A stretch of 64,000 bases of DNA from Hymenobacter crusticola (GCF_002154225.1 NZ_MTSE01000016.1:51719-115718); one strand, 5' to 3'. Shown: positions 33,768 to 44,130, counted from the stretch's first letter. Numbers and translations: made by a program. Notes: generated by a model from the sequence alone, not told the origin.

Positions 33768-34751
33768 TTAACAGGCTGCCGGCCCAAGAGGTTTTGACTG
33801 CCGGGCTTTCTTTCCATCGTACCTAGCCTGCACGGGTAGCGTTTCGGGTTGGTTGGCCACTGTTAGCTGGAACACGTCAGGGCGCGCATAATGTCCCACG
33901 CAGTCGAAGTCCAATTTACTCTTAATCAGCACGTCGGCGTCCAGTTCTGCCGTCAACAAGCCCTCTTGGTCCCACAGCGGACCAGCCAAAACTTCGCCCA
34001 TAGGTGAAATAATCACGCTGCCGCCCCGACTCATCACATCGGGCTCGTCGGCTAGGTCGGTTTGGTAGCGCTCCGGGTAGTCGCTTTTGCGCACAAACTG
34101 GTTGCTAGCCAGCACATAGCAGCGGCCTTCCAGGGCAATGTGCTGCATGGTCGCCTGCCACGAGTCGCGCGCATCGGCCGTGGGCGCGAGGTAAATTTCG
34201 ACGCCTTTCTGATAAAGAGCCGTGCGCGCTAGAGGCATGTAATTTTCCCAGCAGATAAGTCCGCCCAGAATACCTAGGTCGGTGGCAAAACTCACCAGCG
34301 TGCTCCCATCACTTTCGCCCCAGATGTAGCGCTCCAGCCCCGTGGGCTTGAGCTTACGGTGCTTGCCCAGCAGCGCGCCATCTTTGCCGAAGTAGAGCAA
34401 GGTGCAATACAAGGTACCACCAATCGGCTCTTTCTCCGTGATGCCCAGCGCCACGAACACGCCCGCCTTCCGCACAGCTTGCTGAATCCGACCTAGCTCG
34501 GGCGAGTCGACGGCGAGGCTGTTCTGCCAGTAGTCGAGCCACATGGCGCGGCCCTTGTCGGTGCGCCGGCCCACAATGGCCTCGAAGGTCAGGCCGCGCG
34601 GGTAGCACGGAATAAATGACTCGGGAAAGAGCAGCAGCTCGCAGCCGGCCTCGGCGCCGCGTTGTATCCAGCTTATGACTAAATCGACGCTCTTGGCGAG
34701 GTCAAAAAGCGCGGGGGTGGCTTGTACCACGCCTACTTTACTTGTTTTCAT
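33768..34751 (-). CDS. Nitrilase-superfamily carbon-nitrogen hydrolase
   Basis: A 327-residue cytosolic enzyme from ATG 34751. The Glu-Lys-Cys triad is E44 (LLFPESFIP), K133 (KHRKLKPTG) and C167 (GLICWENY). CWENY is the form seen in true nitrilases and cyanide-hydratase-type enzymes rather than amidases. The length also fits the nitrilase branch. The likely reaction is R-CN to R-COOH plus ammonia. It is probably co-transcribed with the alcohol dehydrogenase. Confidence 0.9.
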   Translation of the reverse strand: MKTSKVGVVQATPALFDLAKSVDLVISWIQRGAEAGCELLLFPESFIPCYPRGLTFEAIVGRRTDKGRAMWLDYWQNSLAVDSPELGRIQQAVRKAGVFVALGITEKEPIGGTLYCTLLYFGKDGALLGKHRKLKPTGLERYIWGESDGSTLVSFATDLGILGGLICWENYMPLARTALYQKGVEIYLAPTADARDSWQATMQHIALEGRCYVLASNQFVRKSDYPERYQTDLADEPDVMSRGGSVIISPMGEVLAGPLWDQEGLLTAELDADVLIKSKLDFDCVGHYARPDVFQLTVANQPETLPVQARYDGKKARQSKPLGPAAC

Positions 34752-35076
34752 GCTGCGGGCGGTTGGGTATTGCAAAAGGCTATCCTTACGCAAAGGTAAC
34801 GCGGCATTGCTTGGCCGGCAGCCGTCACTGTATAGGTTCTTGTCAACCTAGCATAAAGTCCGTTGCGCCTTTGCTGCATCAAGTACCTAGGTTTTCCACA
34901 CGGCCTCTATCATTGCCTTTCGCCTACTTAAAGAGTATAGAATATTGTCTATTCAATAAAATTTATTATATAAAATAACCTTGATACGTTTTCATTTTAT
35001 CTACATGGAAAGGACGGTTATTTGGTATTCTTACTCATAATCAGCTCATTATCCACTCCATTCCTTAACTCCGCTT
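34752..35076. other. A/T-rich gene-free stretch
   Basis: The right half (34930-35060) is strongly A/T-rich and may hold promoters for the nitrilase gene and the broken gene to the right. I found no hairpin or repeat of note. Confidence 0.4.
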
Positions 35077-35964
35077 GTGTTCCTTTCTACTTTGCATTCT
35101 TGTTGGTGTAGCATCCTGCCGCCGTTCCGTAAAATTCTACAGTCTTACCACGCTGGGCTCGTGGTGTTATGCGCCGGACAACTGAGCGCCCTACATGTGC
35201 AGGCGCAGCTTCTAGTAACGAGCACCACGCCGCCTCCTAACGCCGTGGCGGCACTCCGCACCACGAACAGGCTACTTTCAACCAGCCCCTGAGCAATACC
35301 GCTGCCACGCAGCAAGCCTTGAAGGTGTACGGCCAGCAAGCAAGTGGACGGAAAGCCGGCACCGCAACGGTGAGCGGCAATACGCTTACCTTCAACCCCG
35401 CTGCCGACTTTAAGCCCGGCGAAACGGTATTCACAACCTTAACCGCGGCCGTGCAGAGCAGCAGTGGCGCCAGCCGGGCAGGTATTCCAGTTCCGGACCG
35501 CCACCACGCCTAGCTCTGGCACGTTTGCCGAAGGCTCTAGCCCGTTTGTGGACAACGGAACTCCGTCGCTCGGAGATGTTACGTTCGGCGACGTAGACGG
35601 CGACGGCGACTTGGACTTCGTCACCGCCAGCTCGAACTCGAACACGGCCAGCGTGCGCCTGAACGCCGGCGCGGCCACGGCGCAAACCAGCCCAACATTG
35701 ACCTACGCGGCGCGCGCGGCGCGGGAGCTAGGCCTCTACCCCAACCCGGCCCATGACCGCGTACAATTGCACCTGCCGCTCGACTTCTCGACGCAAGCGG
35801 TGCAAGTGAGTTTGCGCAACGGCCTCGGCCAAGTGGTGCGCGAGCGCACACTGGCCCCACAAGCGGCCGCCGAGTTGCTGCTCAGCGGACTACCGATGGG
35901 CGTGTACACCGTGCAAGTACGCTCCACCCAAGGTGCGTTGAACCAGCGCTTGGTAATCGAATAA
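35077..35964 (+). pseudogene. Broken T9SS surface protein (Ig-like/VCBS remnant)
   Basis: Three frames on one strand add up to a single decayed protein. 35077-35265 has a signal-like start, then VTSTTPPPNAVAALRTTN. From about 35265 the homology continues one frame away (QATFNQPLSNTAATQQALKV, then TATVSGNTLTFNPAADFKPG). At about 35472 it returns to the first frame (GQVFQFRTATTP, then FGDVDGDGDLDFVTASSN) and ends in a T9SS sorting domain (LGLYPNPAHDRVQLHL to RLVIE). Only one FG-GAP/VCBS calcium-type repeat (DVDGDGDLD) remains, where relatives carry several, suggesting internal deletion as well as two frameshifts. A sequencing error could explain the frameshifts but not the lost repeats. Confidence 0.78.
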
Positions 35965-35982
35965 CCTAGCTCACCCTTGAGC

Positions 35983-36012
35983 AAGAGCCGGCTACGTTTG
36001 TAGACGGCTCTT
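35983..36012 (+). terminator. Terminator behind the broken gene
   Basis: The outer stem AAGAGCCG/CGGCTCTT (35983-35990 with 36005-36012) plus an inner CTAC/GTAG pair, followed by TTTTG. Confidence 0.82.
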
Positions 36013-36545
36013 TTTTGTCAGATGCGTACCCTTACCTGTTCACATTGCAGGTGCTTGCTTAGCAGCAGGCTAGCTTACGAGCAAGCTAGAACTGTCCCCA
36101 ATGTCTTATTTGTACAAAGCTTAGGATAAACCCTGACAGCTTTCGGCCGACTAGCAGCACAAGCTCAGCTATTCTTGTACTGGTCTTAGATATTTTATCA
36201 AGATTTTATCAACGATTTATGCCGCTGTGCTGCATTATAAATGGCTAACAACCAATGATATCTTTAATATTAAAATTTATATTAATAATTTCTTACTAAA
36301 TAAGTTATAATTATTACTAGTACTTTTATATTTATGCCATTCAAACATTCTTTTTACGCAATCTTTGTCCATTACTTAGTGCGCTAATCTATAGAGCGTC
36401 ACGTCCTTTTTTACCTCTCTCTCCCTCCCAACTCTCTGCGATACGCCTGTTTGAACAAAACTGGGCAAGCACATCCGCCCATAGGGTTCGGAGTAAGCTT
36501 GCTTTGCCCAAAATCACCGCCCTGCACGCCTATTAATCACGCCTT
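36013..36545. other. A/T-rich gene-free stretch upstream of the giant gene
   Basis: 533 bases, mostly below 45% GC by eye (36180-36420 especially). It contains a tandem TTTTATCAAGATTTTATCAA near 36190. It is likely the promoter region of the gene at 36546; no clear TAnnTTTG was pinned to it. Confidence 0.4.
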
Positions 36546-39500
36546 ATGAAGCAAAAATTTTTACTCATCTTATTTTTTCTTGGACTAATCAGTAGGCAGC
36601 AGGCGCTTGCCCAGGCACCGCCTACTGGTTTTTCCACCGTAACCGTCTCATCGGGCTGGAACGAGGCCGTTGGCCTCGCCTTCAACAAGGCCGGTACCCA
36701 TCGATTCGTTTGGGAAAGAGCCGGCAAAGTATGGACGGAAGCCAATGGGCAGCGCGCTTTGCTCCTCGACCTCAGCGAAGAGGTAGGCGCGTGGCGCGAC
36801 CTGGGTCTGTTGGGCTTTGCCTTGCACCCGCAGTTCGATACCAACGGGTACATCTACCTACTGTACACCGTCGATCGGCACCATCTGTTGAACTACGGCA
36901 CGGCGCGCTACAACCCCACGTACGATGAGTACTACAACGCCACCATCAACCGCGTGACGCGCTACACGGCCACCAAAACCGCCGCGGGCTACACCGTCAA
37001 TCCGGCGAGCCGCAAGGTGCTGATCGGCGCTACGAAGGAAACCGGAATACCCGAGCTGCACATGAGCCACGGCCCTGGCAGTCTGGTATTTGGCACCGAC
37101 GGCAGCCTGTTTGTTTCCGTAGGTGACGGCTCTAGCTACGAAAGTCCCGACGTAGGCAGCGCGAGCGAATCGTATTACCAACAGGCTCTCGCCGACGGCA
37201 TCATTCCGGCGGAGCAGAACGTGGGCGCGCTCCGGGCCCAACAGATTGACAGCTACAACGGCAAGATCCTTCGAATTGACCCCGAAACCGGCAACGGGCT
37301 CACTACCAACCCTTTTTATCAAGCCAACGCTCCTGGCGCGGTACGCTCGAAGGTATGGGCGCTTGGTTTGCGCAACCCATTCCGCATCACGCTGAAGCCG
37401 GGTTCGGGCAGTGCTACTGACCCTGGAGTGCTGTACATCGGCGACGTCGGCTACGACACCTGGGAGGAAGTGAACATAGCCGTGCGCCCCGGCATGAACT
37501 TCGGCTGGCCCTTGTTCGAGGGCTTAACCAAGCAAGACCTCTACTGGGCCAAGAAAACTGCTAACCCCTATGCGCCCACCGGCGCCGCTGGCTGCTCACA
37601 GCCTTATTTCTACTTCCAAGACCTCATTCAGCAGGAAACGCCGACGGGCACCGCCACCTTCACCAACCCATGCGGGGCCGCTATGCCGACCGCTGTAACC
37701 ACTTTCGTGCATAGCCGGCCCGCCATCGACTGGCAGCACCAGCCTACTGGGCCAGCGCGCACGGGCATTTTTACGGGTGGTACAGCCAGCGAAATCAACA
37801 TTGGCGCGCCAGGTTCGCCAGTAGCGGGGCCACAGTTTGGGGGTAGCTCGGGCATGGTAGGCGCGTTTTACCCGCACGCCGATTTTCCGCCGGAGTACCA
37901 GAATACCTGCTTTTTCGGCGACTACGCCAGCAGCTGGATTCGCAACCTGAGCACGGATGCCGACAACAAGCCTGTAGCCGTTCGCAATTTCATCGACGAG
38001 GGCGCTATTGTAGTCGGTATGGCCACGCACCCCACCGAAGGCGGGCTGTATTACGTCAACTTCTGGCCCGGCGAAATTCGGAAAATAGTGTACAACGCGC
38101 CGGTGGGCGTGGAGCCAGTCGCCGTTGCTTCAGCCGACAAAACGTATGGACCTGGGCCGCTAACAGTGCAATTTAATGGCAGCAACTCGCGCGACCCCGA
38201 AGGCCAGCAGCTTACCTATTTGTGGGACTTCGGTGATGGTACCACCAGCACCTTAATGAGCCCTACGCATACCTTCCCAACGGGTGACCCCACCAACTAC
38301 AACGTCACGCTGACGGTGCAGGATAAGGCCAGCAGCGGACAAGCAACCCTCGTAATTTCGGCTAATAACACGCCCCCGCAAGTCACGATCACCAGCCCCG
38401 CGCCCGGCACCAAATACCCTCTGACGGCTCAAACCATATACGACTTACGGGCCAATGTAACAGACCAGGAGCACGGCGCCGCGCAACTCTCTTACCAGTG
38501 GCAAACCATTCTGCACCACGATAATCACGAACACCCAGAGCCCGTGGTATCGTCGGTGGAGGCGAAGGCTACTATTTCGCCCCTAGGCTGCGGTACTGAG
38601 ACCTACTACTACCGTATTCTGCTAACCGTGACGGATGCGCTAGGCCTAGCTACAACGCAGGAAATGCAGCTATACCCGGACTGTACGTCGACGCCGGCCA
38701 ACCAAATGCCCGTGGCAAATGCGGGCCCCGCCCAAACCATCACGTTGCCCACCGACTACGCTACGCTCACTGGCACCGCTAACGATCCGGATGGCACCAT
38801 CGCCACTTATTCGTGGCGCCAAGTGAGTGGCCCCACCACGGCCATTTTCAGTGATACCACCACCGTCCAAACTAACGTGAGCGGCTTGGTAGCGGGCAGC
38901 TACGTGTTTAGCCTGATGGCCACCGACAACCTAGGTATGGCCAGCCATCCTGCCCAAGTAACGGTAACGGTGGCGCCGGGCAACGGCCTGCGCGTGCCGG
39001 AGAACCCAGCCAATGCAGTGGCTGGCTTGGAGTACAAATACTATGAAGGCTACTGGAACGCACTGCCGACTTTCGGCTCGCTTACGCCAAACAAAACGGG
39101 AACCGTGGCCAGCCCGGTGCTCACCCCGGCCCTGCGCGACAACGGCTACGCCTTCCAGTACACGGGCTACGTGACAGTGCCTGCGGATGGTCAATACACC
39201 TTCTACACTACTTCCGATGATGGCTCCCAGCTCTCCATCGGTTCGCAGCTGGTGGTGGACAATGATGGCTTGCACGGAGACGTGGAACGCACCGGCACCA
39301 TCGGCTTGCAGGCCGGCACGCACGCGCTGACCATCACCTTCTTCGAGAATGATGGCGGCCAGAACCTACAGGTCAGCTACGCCGGACCGGGCCTAGCCAA
39401 GCAGCTCATCCCCGCCGCCGCCTACAAGCGCACGCCAGCCACCTTAACGCCCACCAATTTGCAGCCCATTGCGAATGCTGGAGCGGCCAAAACCATCACG

Positions 39501-42500
39501 CTGCCCACCAACACCGTGGACCTAAACGGCAGTGCTACGGACGAAGATGGCACCATCGCCACCTACGCCTGGACGCAAGTGAGTGGACCTAGCACGGCGA
39601 GCTTCAGCAATGCTGCTGTCGCGCAGCCAACTGTAGGTAATCTGGTAACCGGCAGCTACGTCTTTAGCCTGACCGCAACCGACAACCAGGGCGCCATTAG
39701 CACTCCGGCGCAGGTAACGGTGACGGTGAATGCCGCTACCGCGGGAGGGCTACGCACCCCCGAAAACCCCGCCAACGCGATAGCAGGCCTCGATTATCAG
39801 TACTACGAAGGCTTCTGGGATGCCTTGCCAGCCTTCAACACGCTAGCTCCGCTGAAAACCGGCACCAGCACGACCCCCGTGTTGACGGTGGCCTCGCGCG
39901 ACTACGGCTACGCCCTGCAATACACGGGCTATATCACGGTGCCGACGGATGGGCAGTACACGTTCTACACCAGCTCCGACGATGGCTCTAAGCTCTACAT
40001 CGGCTCGACCCAGGTGGTGGACAATGACGGAGGCCACGACTTCCGGGAGCAGACCGGCATCATCGGCTTGAAAGCCGGTACGCACGCTTTCACCGTAAGC
40101 TTCTTCCAGAATGGCGGCGGTCAGAACCTAGTGGTGAGCTACGCCGGACCGGGCCTAGCCAAGCAACAGATTCCGGCCACGGCGTATAAGCGCGTATCGA
40201 ACACCACCGCGCCGGCCAACCAAGCGCCCGTGGCGAATGCGGGCGCCAACCAGAGCATCACGTTGCCCACCAATAGCACTACGCTCATCGGCAGCGGCAC
40301 GGACCCCGATGGCACCGTGGCCGCCTACCTCTGGACGCAAGTGAGCGGCCCAAGCACGGCCACCTTCAGCAGCAAAACCATTGCCCAACCTGTACTCAGC
40401 GGTTTGGTAGCCGGCAGCTATGTGTTTAGCCTGGTCGTGACGGACAACCTAGGCGCCGTGAGCCAGGCAGCGCAAGTAACGGTGGCCGTAAATGCGGCCT
40501 CTAGCCTGCGCACGCCGGAAAACCCCACAAACACCGTAGCGGGCCTCGACTACAAGTACTACGAAGGCTTCTGGAAAGCCGTCCCGAACTTCACTACCCT
40601 TACGCCCACCAAAACGGGGAACGCCACGGCCTTTGAGCTAACCGCGCAGCAGCGTGACTACGGCTTCGCCTTCCAGTTTACGGGCTACGTGACGGTGCCC
40701 ACGGATGGCGTCTATACCTTCTACACCAACTCCGATGATGGCTCGCTTCTGTACATCGGCAACACGTTGGTGGTCAACAACGACGGCACCCACGACAGCC
40801 GAGAAGTCAATGGCACCATCGGACTTAAAGCCGGTACGCACGCCTTCACGGTGGCTTATTTGCAAGATGCGGGTGGCCAGAACCTACAGGTGAGCTTCGC
40901 CGGACCAGGCTTAGCCAAGCAGCTCATTCCTGCATCAGCCTTGAAGCGCTTGTCAGGCACGGCCAACCAAGCGCCAGTAGCTAACGCCGGTGCCGCCCAA
41001 ACCATTACGCTGCCAACCGCCACCGCCGCGCTGAACGGCTCCGGCACGGATGCCGATGGCACCATAGCTAGCTACCTGTGGGCGCAAGTGAGCGGCCCCA
41101 ACACGGCCACCTTTAGCAGCAAGACCACGGCTGCTCCTACCGTCAGTGGGTTAGTGGCGGGCGCGTATGTATTCAGCCTGGTCGTTACCGATAACCTAGG
41201 TCTGGCTAGTGCGGCGGCGCAAGTAACCATCACGGTGAATGCCCCGGCGAGCAACCAAGCGCCGGTAGCAAATGCTGGCCCCGCCCGGACCCTCACCTTA
41301 CCGGCCAACTCGACGACGCTGGCTGGCAGCGGCACCGACGCCGACGGCACCGTTACCGCCTACCTCTGGAGCCAGACGAGCGGCCCGAACACGGCCACGT
41401 TCAGCAGCAAAACCGTAGCCCAGCCCACTGTCAGCGGCTTGGTAGCGGGCACCTACTCCTTCAGCCTCATCGTCACCGATAATCTAGGCCTGAATAGTGC
41501 GGCAGCTACTGTCTCGGTGACGGTGAATGCCGCTAATAATCTGCGCGTACCGGAAAATCCGGCTAACGCCTTGGCCGGCCTAGACTACAGCTACTACGAA
41601 GGCTACTGGAACGCGCTACCCACCTTTAGCACGCTCATCGCCACCAAGATCGGAACCGTGACGACGCCTTCGCTCACACCAGCGCTGCGCGACAACGGCT
41701 ACGCCTTCCAGTACACGGGCTATGTGACGGTGCCCACCGACGGGCAGTACACCTTCTACACCACGTCCGATGATGGCTCCCAGCTCTCTATCGGCTCCAC
41801 GTTGGTGGTGAACAACGACGGCCTGCACGGCGACCAAGAAAGGTCGGGCACCATTGGCTTGCAAGCCGGCACGCACGCGCTGACCATTACCTTCTTCGAG
41901 AATGATGGCGGGCAGACGCTCAACGTGAGCTACGCCGGACCAGGCCTAGCCAAGCAGCTCATCCCGGCCTCCGCTTACAAGCGCGTAGCCACTACTGCCA
42001 ACCAAGCGCCAGTAGCCAATGCGGGAGCCAACCGGAGCCTCACACTGCCAACCAACTTCCTGAGCCTCAGCGGTAGCGCCACCGATGCCGATGGCACCGT
42101 TACCGGCTTCTTGTGGAGCCAAGTGAGCGGCCCCAACACGGCTACGTTCAGCAGCAAAACGGTGGCCCAGCCCACCGTCAGCGGCTTGGTAGCAGGCACG
42201 TACGTATTCGGCTTGGTCGCCACCGATAACCTAGGGGCGGCTAGCGCCATGAGCCAAGTCACCGTGACGGTAAATACGGCTTCCAACCTGCGCGTACCCG
42301 AAAACCCGGCCAATACCGTGGCTGGCCTCGACTACAAGTACTACGAAGGCTTCTGGGACGTGCTGCCCAACTTTGCTAGCCTGACGCCGCTGCAAAGTGG
42401 CACCTCCACCACGCCCACCTTGGCAGTAGCTCCCCGAAACTACGGGTACGCGCTGTACTACACAGGCTACGTGACGGTGCCCACCGATGGGCTATACACC

Positions 42501-43070
42501 TTCTATACCAGCTCCGACGACGGTTCGCAGCTCTTCATCGGCTCCACCATGATCGTCAATAACGATGGCTCGCACGACACCCGCGAGCAATCGGGCACCA
42601 TTGGGCTGAAGGCCGGCACGCACGCCTTCACGGTGACGTACTTCCAGAACGGCGGCGGGCAGGTGTTTGCGGTAAGCTACCAAGGCCCCAACATTGCCAA
42701 GCAACTCATCCCAGCCACGGCCCTGCGTCGCGTGACCGGTGCGGCTGCCATGGCTACCACGTCTGGGGCGGTGCTGGCGCAAAAGGCGTTGGTATCTGAC
42801 CGAGCAACGCGTAACCTACTCGAAGTATATCCTAACCCGCTGACGGAAACGAGCACGGTGCACTTCCACACGCAGCAGGGCGGCAAAGCTCAGGTGTACT
42901 TGTACAACGAGCTAGGCTCGCTGGTCTCGACGCTCTACAACGCCGAGGTGATGAGCGGGCAGGAATACTACGTGCCGCTACCCATCGCCGATCTGGCCAA
43001 CGGCCTATACGTCTGCCGCTTGGTCAGCAATGGCAAGGTGGAAAACCTGCGTATCACGGTTATCCGTTAA
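36546..43070 (+). CDS. Giant secreted sugar dehydrogenase-like protein with PKD and PA14 modules and T9SS sorting domain
   Basis: 2,174 residues. Signal peptide 1-22. Residues about 25-515 form a six-bladed glucose/sorbosone dehydrogenase domain (PQQ-type; LGLLGFALHPQF, ELHMSHGPGSLVFGTDG, WALGLRNPFRI, GDVGYDTWEEVN). A classical PKD domain follows (about 522-608, YLWDFGDGTTS). Then come six PKD-like domains (NQAPVANAG to VTVTVN) alternating with five PA14 domains starting at residues 815, 1069, 1321, 1666 and 1915 (LRxPENPANxxAGLxYxYYEG). Residues about 2092-2174 are the T9SS type A sorting domain (VYPNPLTETS to ITVIR). It should be exported by T9SS and act at the cell surface on sugars or glycans. 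The A/T-rich upstream gap and terminator show a single-gene transcript. Confidence 0.92.
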   Translation: MKQKFLLILFFLGLISRQQALAQAPPTGFSTVTVSSGWNEAVGLAFNKAGTHRFVWERAGKVWTEANGQRALLLDLSEEVGAWRDLGLLGFALHPQFDTNGYIYLLYTVDRHHLLNYGTARYNPTYDEYYNATINRVTRYTATKTAAGYTVNPASRKVLIGATKETGIPELHMSHGPGSLVFGTDGSLFVSVGDGSSYESPDVGSASESYYQQALADGIIPAEQNVGALRAQQIDSYNGKILRIDPETGNGLTTNPFYQANAPGAVRSKVWALGLRNPFRITLKPGSGSATDPGVLYIGDVGYDTWEEVNIAVRPGMNFGWPLFEGLTKQDLYWAKKTANPYAPTGAAGCSQPYFYFQDLIQQETPTGTATFTNPCGAAMPTAVTTFVHSRPAIDWQHQPTGPARTGIFTGGTASEINIGAPGSPVAGPQFGGSSGMVGAFYPHADFPPEYQNTCFFGDYASSWIRNLSTDADNKPVAVRNFIDEGAIVVGMATHPTEGGLYYVNFWPGEIRKIVYNAPVGVEPVAVASADKTYGPGPLTVQFNGSNSRDPEGQQLTYLWDFGDGTTSTLMSPTHTFPTGDPTNYNVTLTVQDKASSGQATLVISANNTPPQVTITSPAPGTKYPLTAQTIYDLRANVTDQEHGAAQLSYQWQTILHHDNHEHPEPVVSSVEAKATISPLGCGTETYYYRILLTVTDALGLATTQEMQLYPDCTSTPANQMPVANAGPAQTITLPTDYATLTGTANDPDGTIATYSWRQVSGPTTAIFSDTTTVQTNVSGLVAGSYVFSLMATDNLGMASHPAQVTVTVAPGNGLRVPENPANAVAGLEYKYYEGYWNALPTFGSLTPNKTGTVASPVLTPALRDNGYAFQYTGYVTVPADGQYTFYTTSDDGSQLSIGSQLVVDNDGLHGDVERTGTIGLQAGTHALTITFFENDGGQNLQVSYAGPGLAKQLIPAAAYKRTPATLTPTNLQPIANAGAAKTITLPTNTVDLNGSATDEDGTIATYAWTQVSGPSTASFSNAAVAQPTVGNLVTGSYVFSLTATDNQGAISTPAQVTVTVNAATAGGLRTPENPANAIAGLDYQYYEGFWDALPAFNTLAPLKTGTSTTPVLTVASRDYGYALQYTGYITVPTDGQYTFYTSSDDGSKLYIGSTQVVDNDGGHDFREQTGIIGLKAGTHAFTVSFFQNGGGQNLVVSYAGPGLAKQQIPATAYKRVSNTTAPANQAPVANAGANQSITLPTNSTTLIGSGTDPDGTVAAYLWTQVSGPSTATFSSKTIAQPVLSGLVAGSYVFSLVVTDNLGAVSQAAQVTVAVNAASSLRTPENPTNTVAGLDYKYYEGFWKAVPNFTTLTPTKTGNATAFELTAQQRDYGFAFQFTGYVTVPTDGVYTFYTNSDDGSLLYIGNTLVVNNDGTHDSREVNGTIGLKAGTHAFTVAYLQDAGGQNLQVSFAGPGLAKQLIPASALKRLSGTANQAPVANAGAAQTITLPTATAALNGSGTDADGTIASYLWAQVSGPNTATFSSKTTAAPTVSGLVAGAYVFSLVVTDNLGLASAAAQVTITVNAPASNQAPVANAGPARTLTLPANSTTLAGSGTDADGTVTAYLWSQTSGPNTATFSSKTVAQPTVSGLVAGTYSFSLIVTDNLGLNSAAATVSVTVNAANNLRVPENPANALAGLDYSYYEGYWNALPTFSTLIATKIGTVTTPSLTPALRDNGYAFQYTGYVTVPTDGQYTFYTTSDDGSQLSIGSTLVVNNDGLHGDQERSGTIGLQAGTHALTITFFENDGGQTLNVSYAGPGLAKQLIPASAYKRVATTANQAPVANAGANRSLTLPTNFLSLSGSATDADGTVTGFLWSQVSGPNTATFSSKTVAQPTVSGLVAGTYVFGLVATDNLGAASAMSQVTVTVNTASNLRVPENPANTVAGLDYKYYEGFWDVLPNFASLTPLQSGTSTTPTLAVAPRNYGYALYYTGYVTVPTDGLYTFYTSSDDGSQLFIGSTMIVNNDGSHDTREQSGTIGLKAGTHAFTVTYFQNGGGQVFAVSYQGPNIAKQLIPATALRRVTGAAAMATTSGAVLAQKALVSDRATRNLLEVYPNPLTETSTVHFHTQQGGKAQVYLYNELGSLVSTLYNAEVMSGQEYYVPLPIADLANGLYVCRLVSNGKVENLRITVIR
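38988..42720 (+). repeat. Long in-frame repeats encoding PKD/PA14 modules
   Basis: Module starts at 38988, 39750, 40506, 41541 and 42288 give spacings of 762, 756, 1035 and 747 bases. The longer third interval carries an extra PKD unit. PA14 units 1 and 4 are close copies of each other (GYWNALPTF, LTPALRDNGYAFQY, ENDGGQ). Units 2, 3 and 5 form another type (GFW, D/NYGYA). This suggests duplication of a multi-module block. Confidence 0.8.
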
Positions 43071-43100
43071 GCCCTGATCCTTTACTTACCAACCACACGC

Positions 43101-43130
43101 AAAACGGTGGCCGAGCTCGGCCACCGTTTT
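43101..43130 (+). terminator. Terminator of the giant gene
   Basis: A perfect 30-base palindrome (AAAACGGTGGCCGAG and its complement with no spacer) ending in TTTTTG, 31 bases after the stop. It also serves the minus strand, where the USP gene ends. Confidence 0.88.
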
Positions 43131-43170
43131 TGTTATATACATCCCCTCCGAGGGCTTCGTACTCTAGCTT

Positions 43171-44037
43171 CTATACAGCCAGCAGGTGATTTCCGACCTG
43201 TTGTACCGTCTCTTGCACGTGTGCATCGGCGGGCAGCACGAGCACCGGCACCGGACTATGCAGCACCACATACGCCGTTACGCTATGGTGAAACAACGAA
43301 CCGAGGAAGGTGTGCGGCCGGGCAATAACAGCCAGCCAATCGCCCCGTTGCTCGGCTACTGCCTGCAAGATTCCCTCTCCGGGTTCTTGCTGGCACAGGT
43401 GGCAGGTACGCACCGCTGGCAAGTCGCGCGTGAGGCCGGTGCGTTCCACCGATTCCCGGGCCTGCGCGGCCGTGTGCCGGGTAGCCGATTCGGTAATGTG
43501 CACCACCGTGAGTTGCGCTTGTAGCGCTTTCAGCAGCTTGCGCACGGGTTCTAGATGCGTACCTAGGCTAAATCGGCCGCCATCGGCGGCGAGCAGTACG
43601 CGCTGCGGAATCGTGTCGGTGGTGGCTGTGTGAGGCACGACCAACAACGGACACGCATGCAGGCGCAGCAAGTTTAGGGCAGTGGTGGTCACCAGTTCAT
43701 CGGGCGTGTTTTCGGTTTCCGGCCGGCTCAGCACGATCAAGACGGGGTGGTGCCGCTCTACGGCTTCCTGCACCACTTCTTCCACGCGACCAACGCCTAC
43801 CTCAGCTACGGCCGACACCGGCAAGTCGCGGATTAGGCTGTTCAGGGCAAGCTGCGTGGCTTCCTCGTTTATAGCAGAAAGCTTACCCGTGAGCCGCTCC
43901 GGGTCGAGCCAAGAGGTGCGCTGCACGTGCAAAAGCACGAGTCGGGCTCCCACGAGGTGGGCCAGCGTCGCGGCGTAGTCTAGCGCCCGGTTGGCGCCCG
44001 CCAGGAAATCAGTCAGGATGAGCAAGGTTGGAGTCAT
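43171..44037 (-). CDS. Universal stress protein, two UspA domains
   Basis: 288 residues from ATG 44037. Two tandem UspA folds: 1-140 starts PTLLILTDFLAGANRALDYA; 146-288 starts PQRVLLAADGGRFSLG. The ATP-binding glycine loop G-x2-G-x9-G-S/T is not clear in either half, though SLFHHSVTAYVVLHSPVPVLVLP near the C-terminus matches its position. Such proteins help survival under oxygen or nutrient stress. A CCTGA-N6-TCAGG operator sits 78 bases upstream of the start (44115-44130), linking it to the kinase and ccoI promoters. Confidence 0.9.
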   Translation of the reverse strand: MTPTLLILTDFLAGANRALDYAATLAHLVGARLVLLHVQRTSWLDPERLTGKLSAINEEATQLALNSLIRDLPVSAVAEVGVGRVEEVVQEAVERHHPVLIVLSRPETENTPDELVTTTALNLLRLHACPLLVVPHTATTDTIPQRVLLAADGGRFSLGTHLEPVRKLLKALQAQLTVVHITESATRHTAAQARESVERTGLTRDLPAVRTCHLCQQEPGEGILQAVAEQRGDWLAVIARPHTFLGSLFHHSVTAYVVLHSPVPVLVLPADAHVQETVQQVGNHLLAV

Positions 44038-44114
44038 GGCTAGGTAACGCGTTGATGAACAGTCAAATTTGGCTGTTTCCTGAAGCCTCCTTCCTGCCAC
44101 CTATCAGGTCATTC

Positions 44115-44130
44115 CCTGACTTTTATCAGG
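44115..44130. promoter_or_regulatory. Putative FNR-like operator CCTGA-N6-TCAGG (USP gene)
   Basis: CCTGA-CTTTTA-TCAGG, a perfect 5-6-5 palindrome in the promoter gap of the USP gene. A lone half-site (TCAGG, 44104-44108) lies next to it. The same motif is at 56230-56245 and 60993-61008. Confidence 0.65.
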
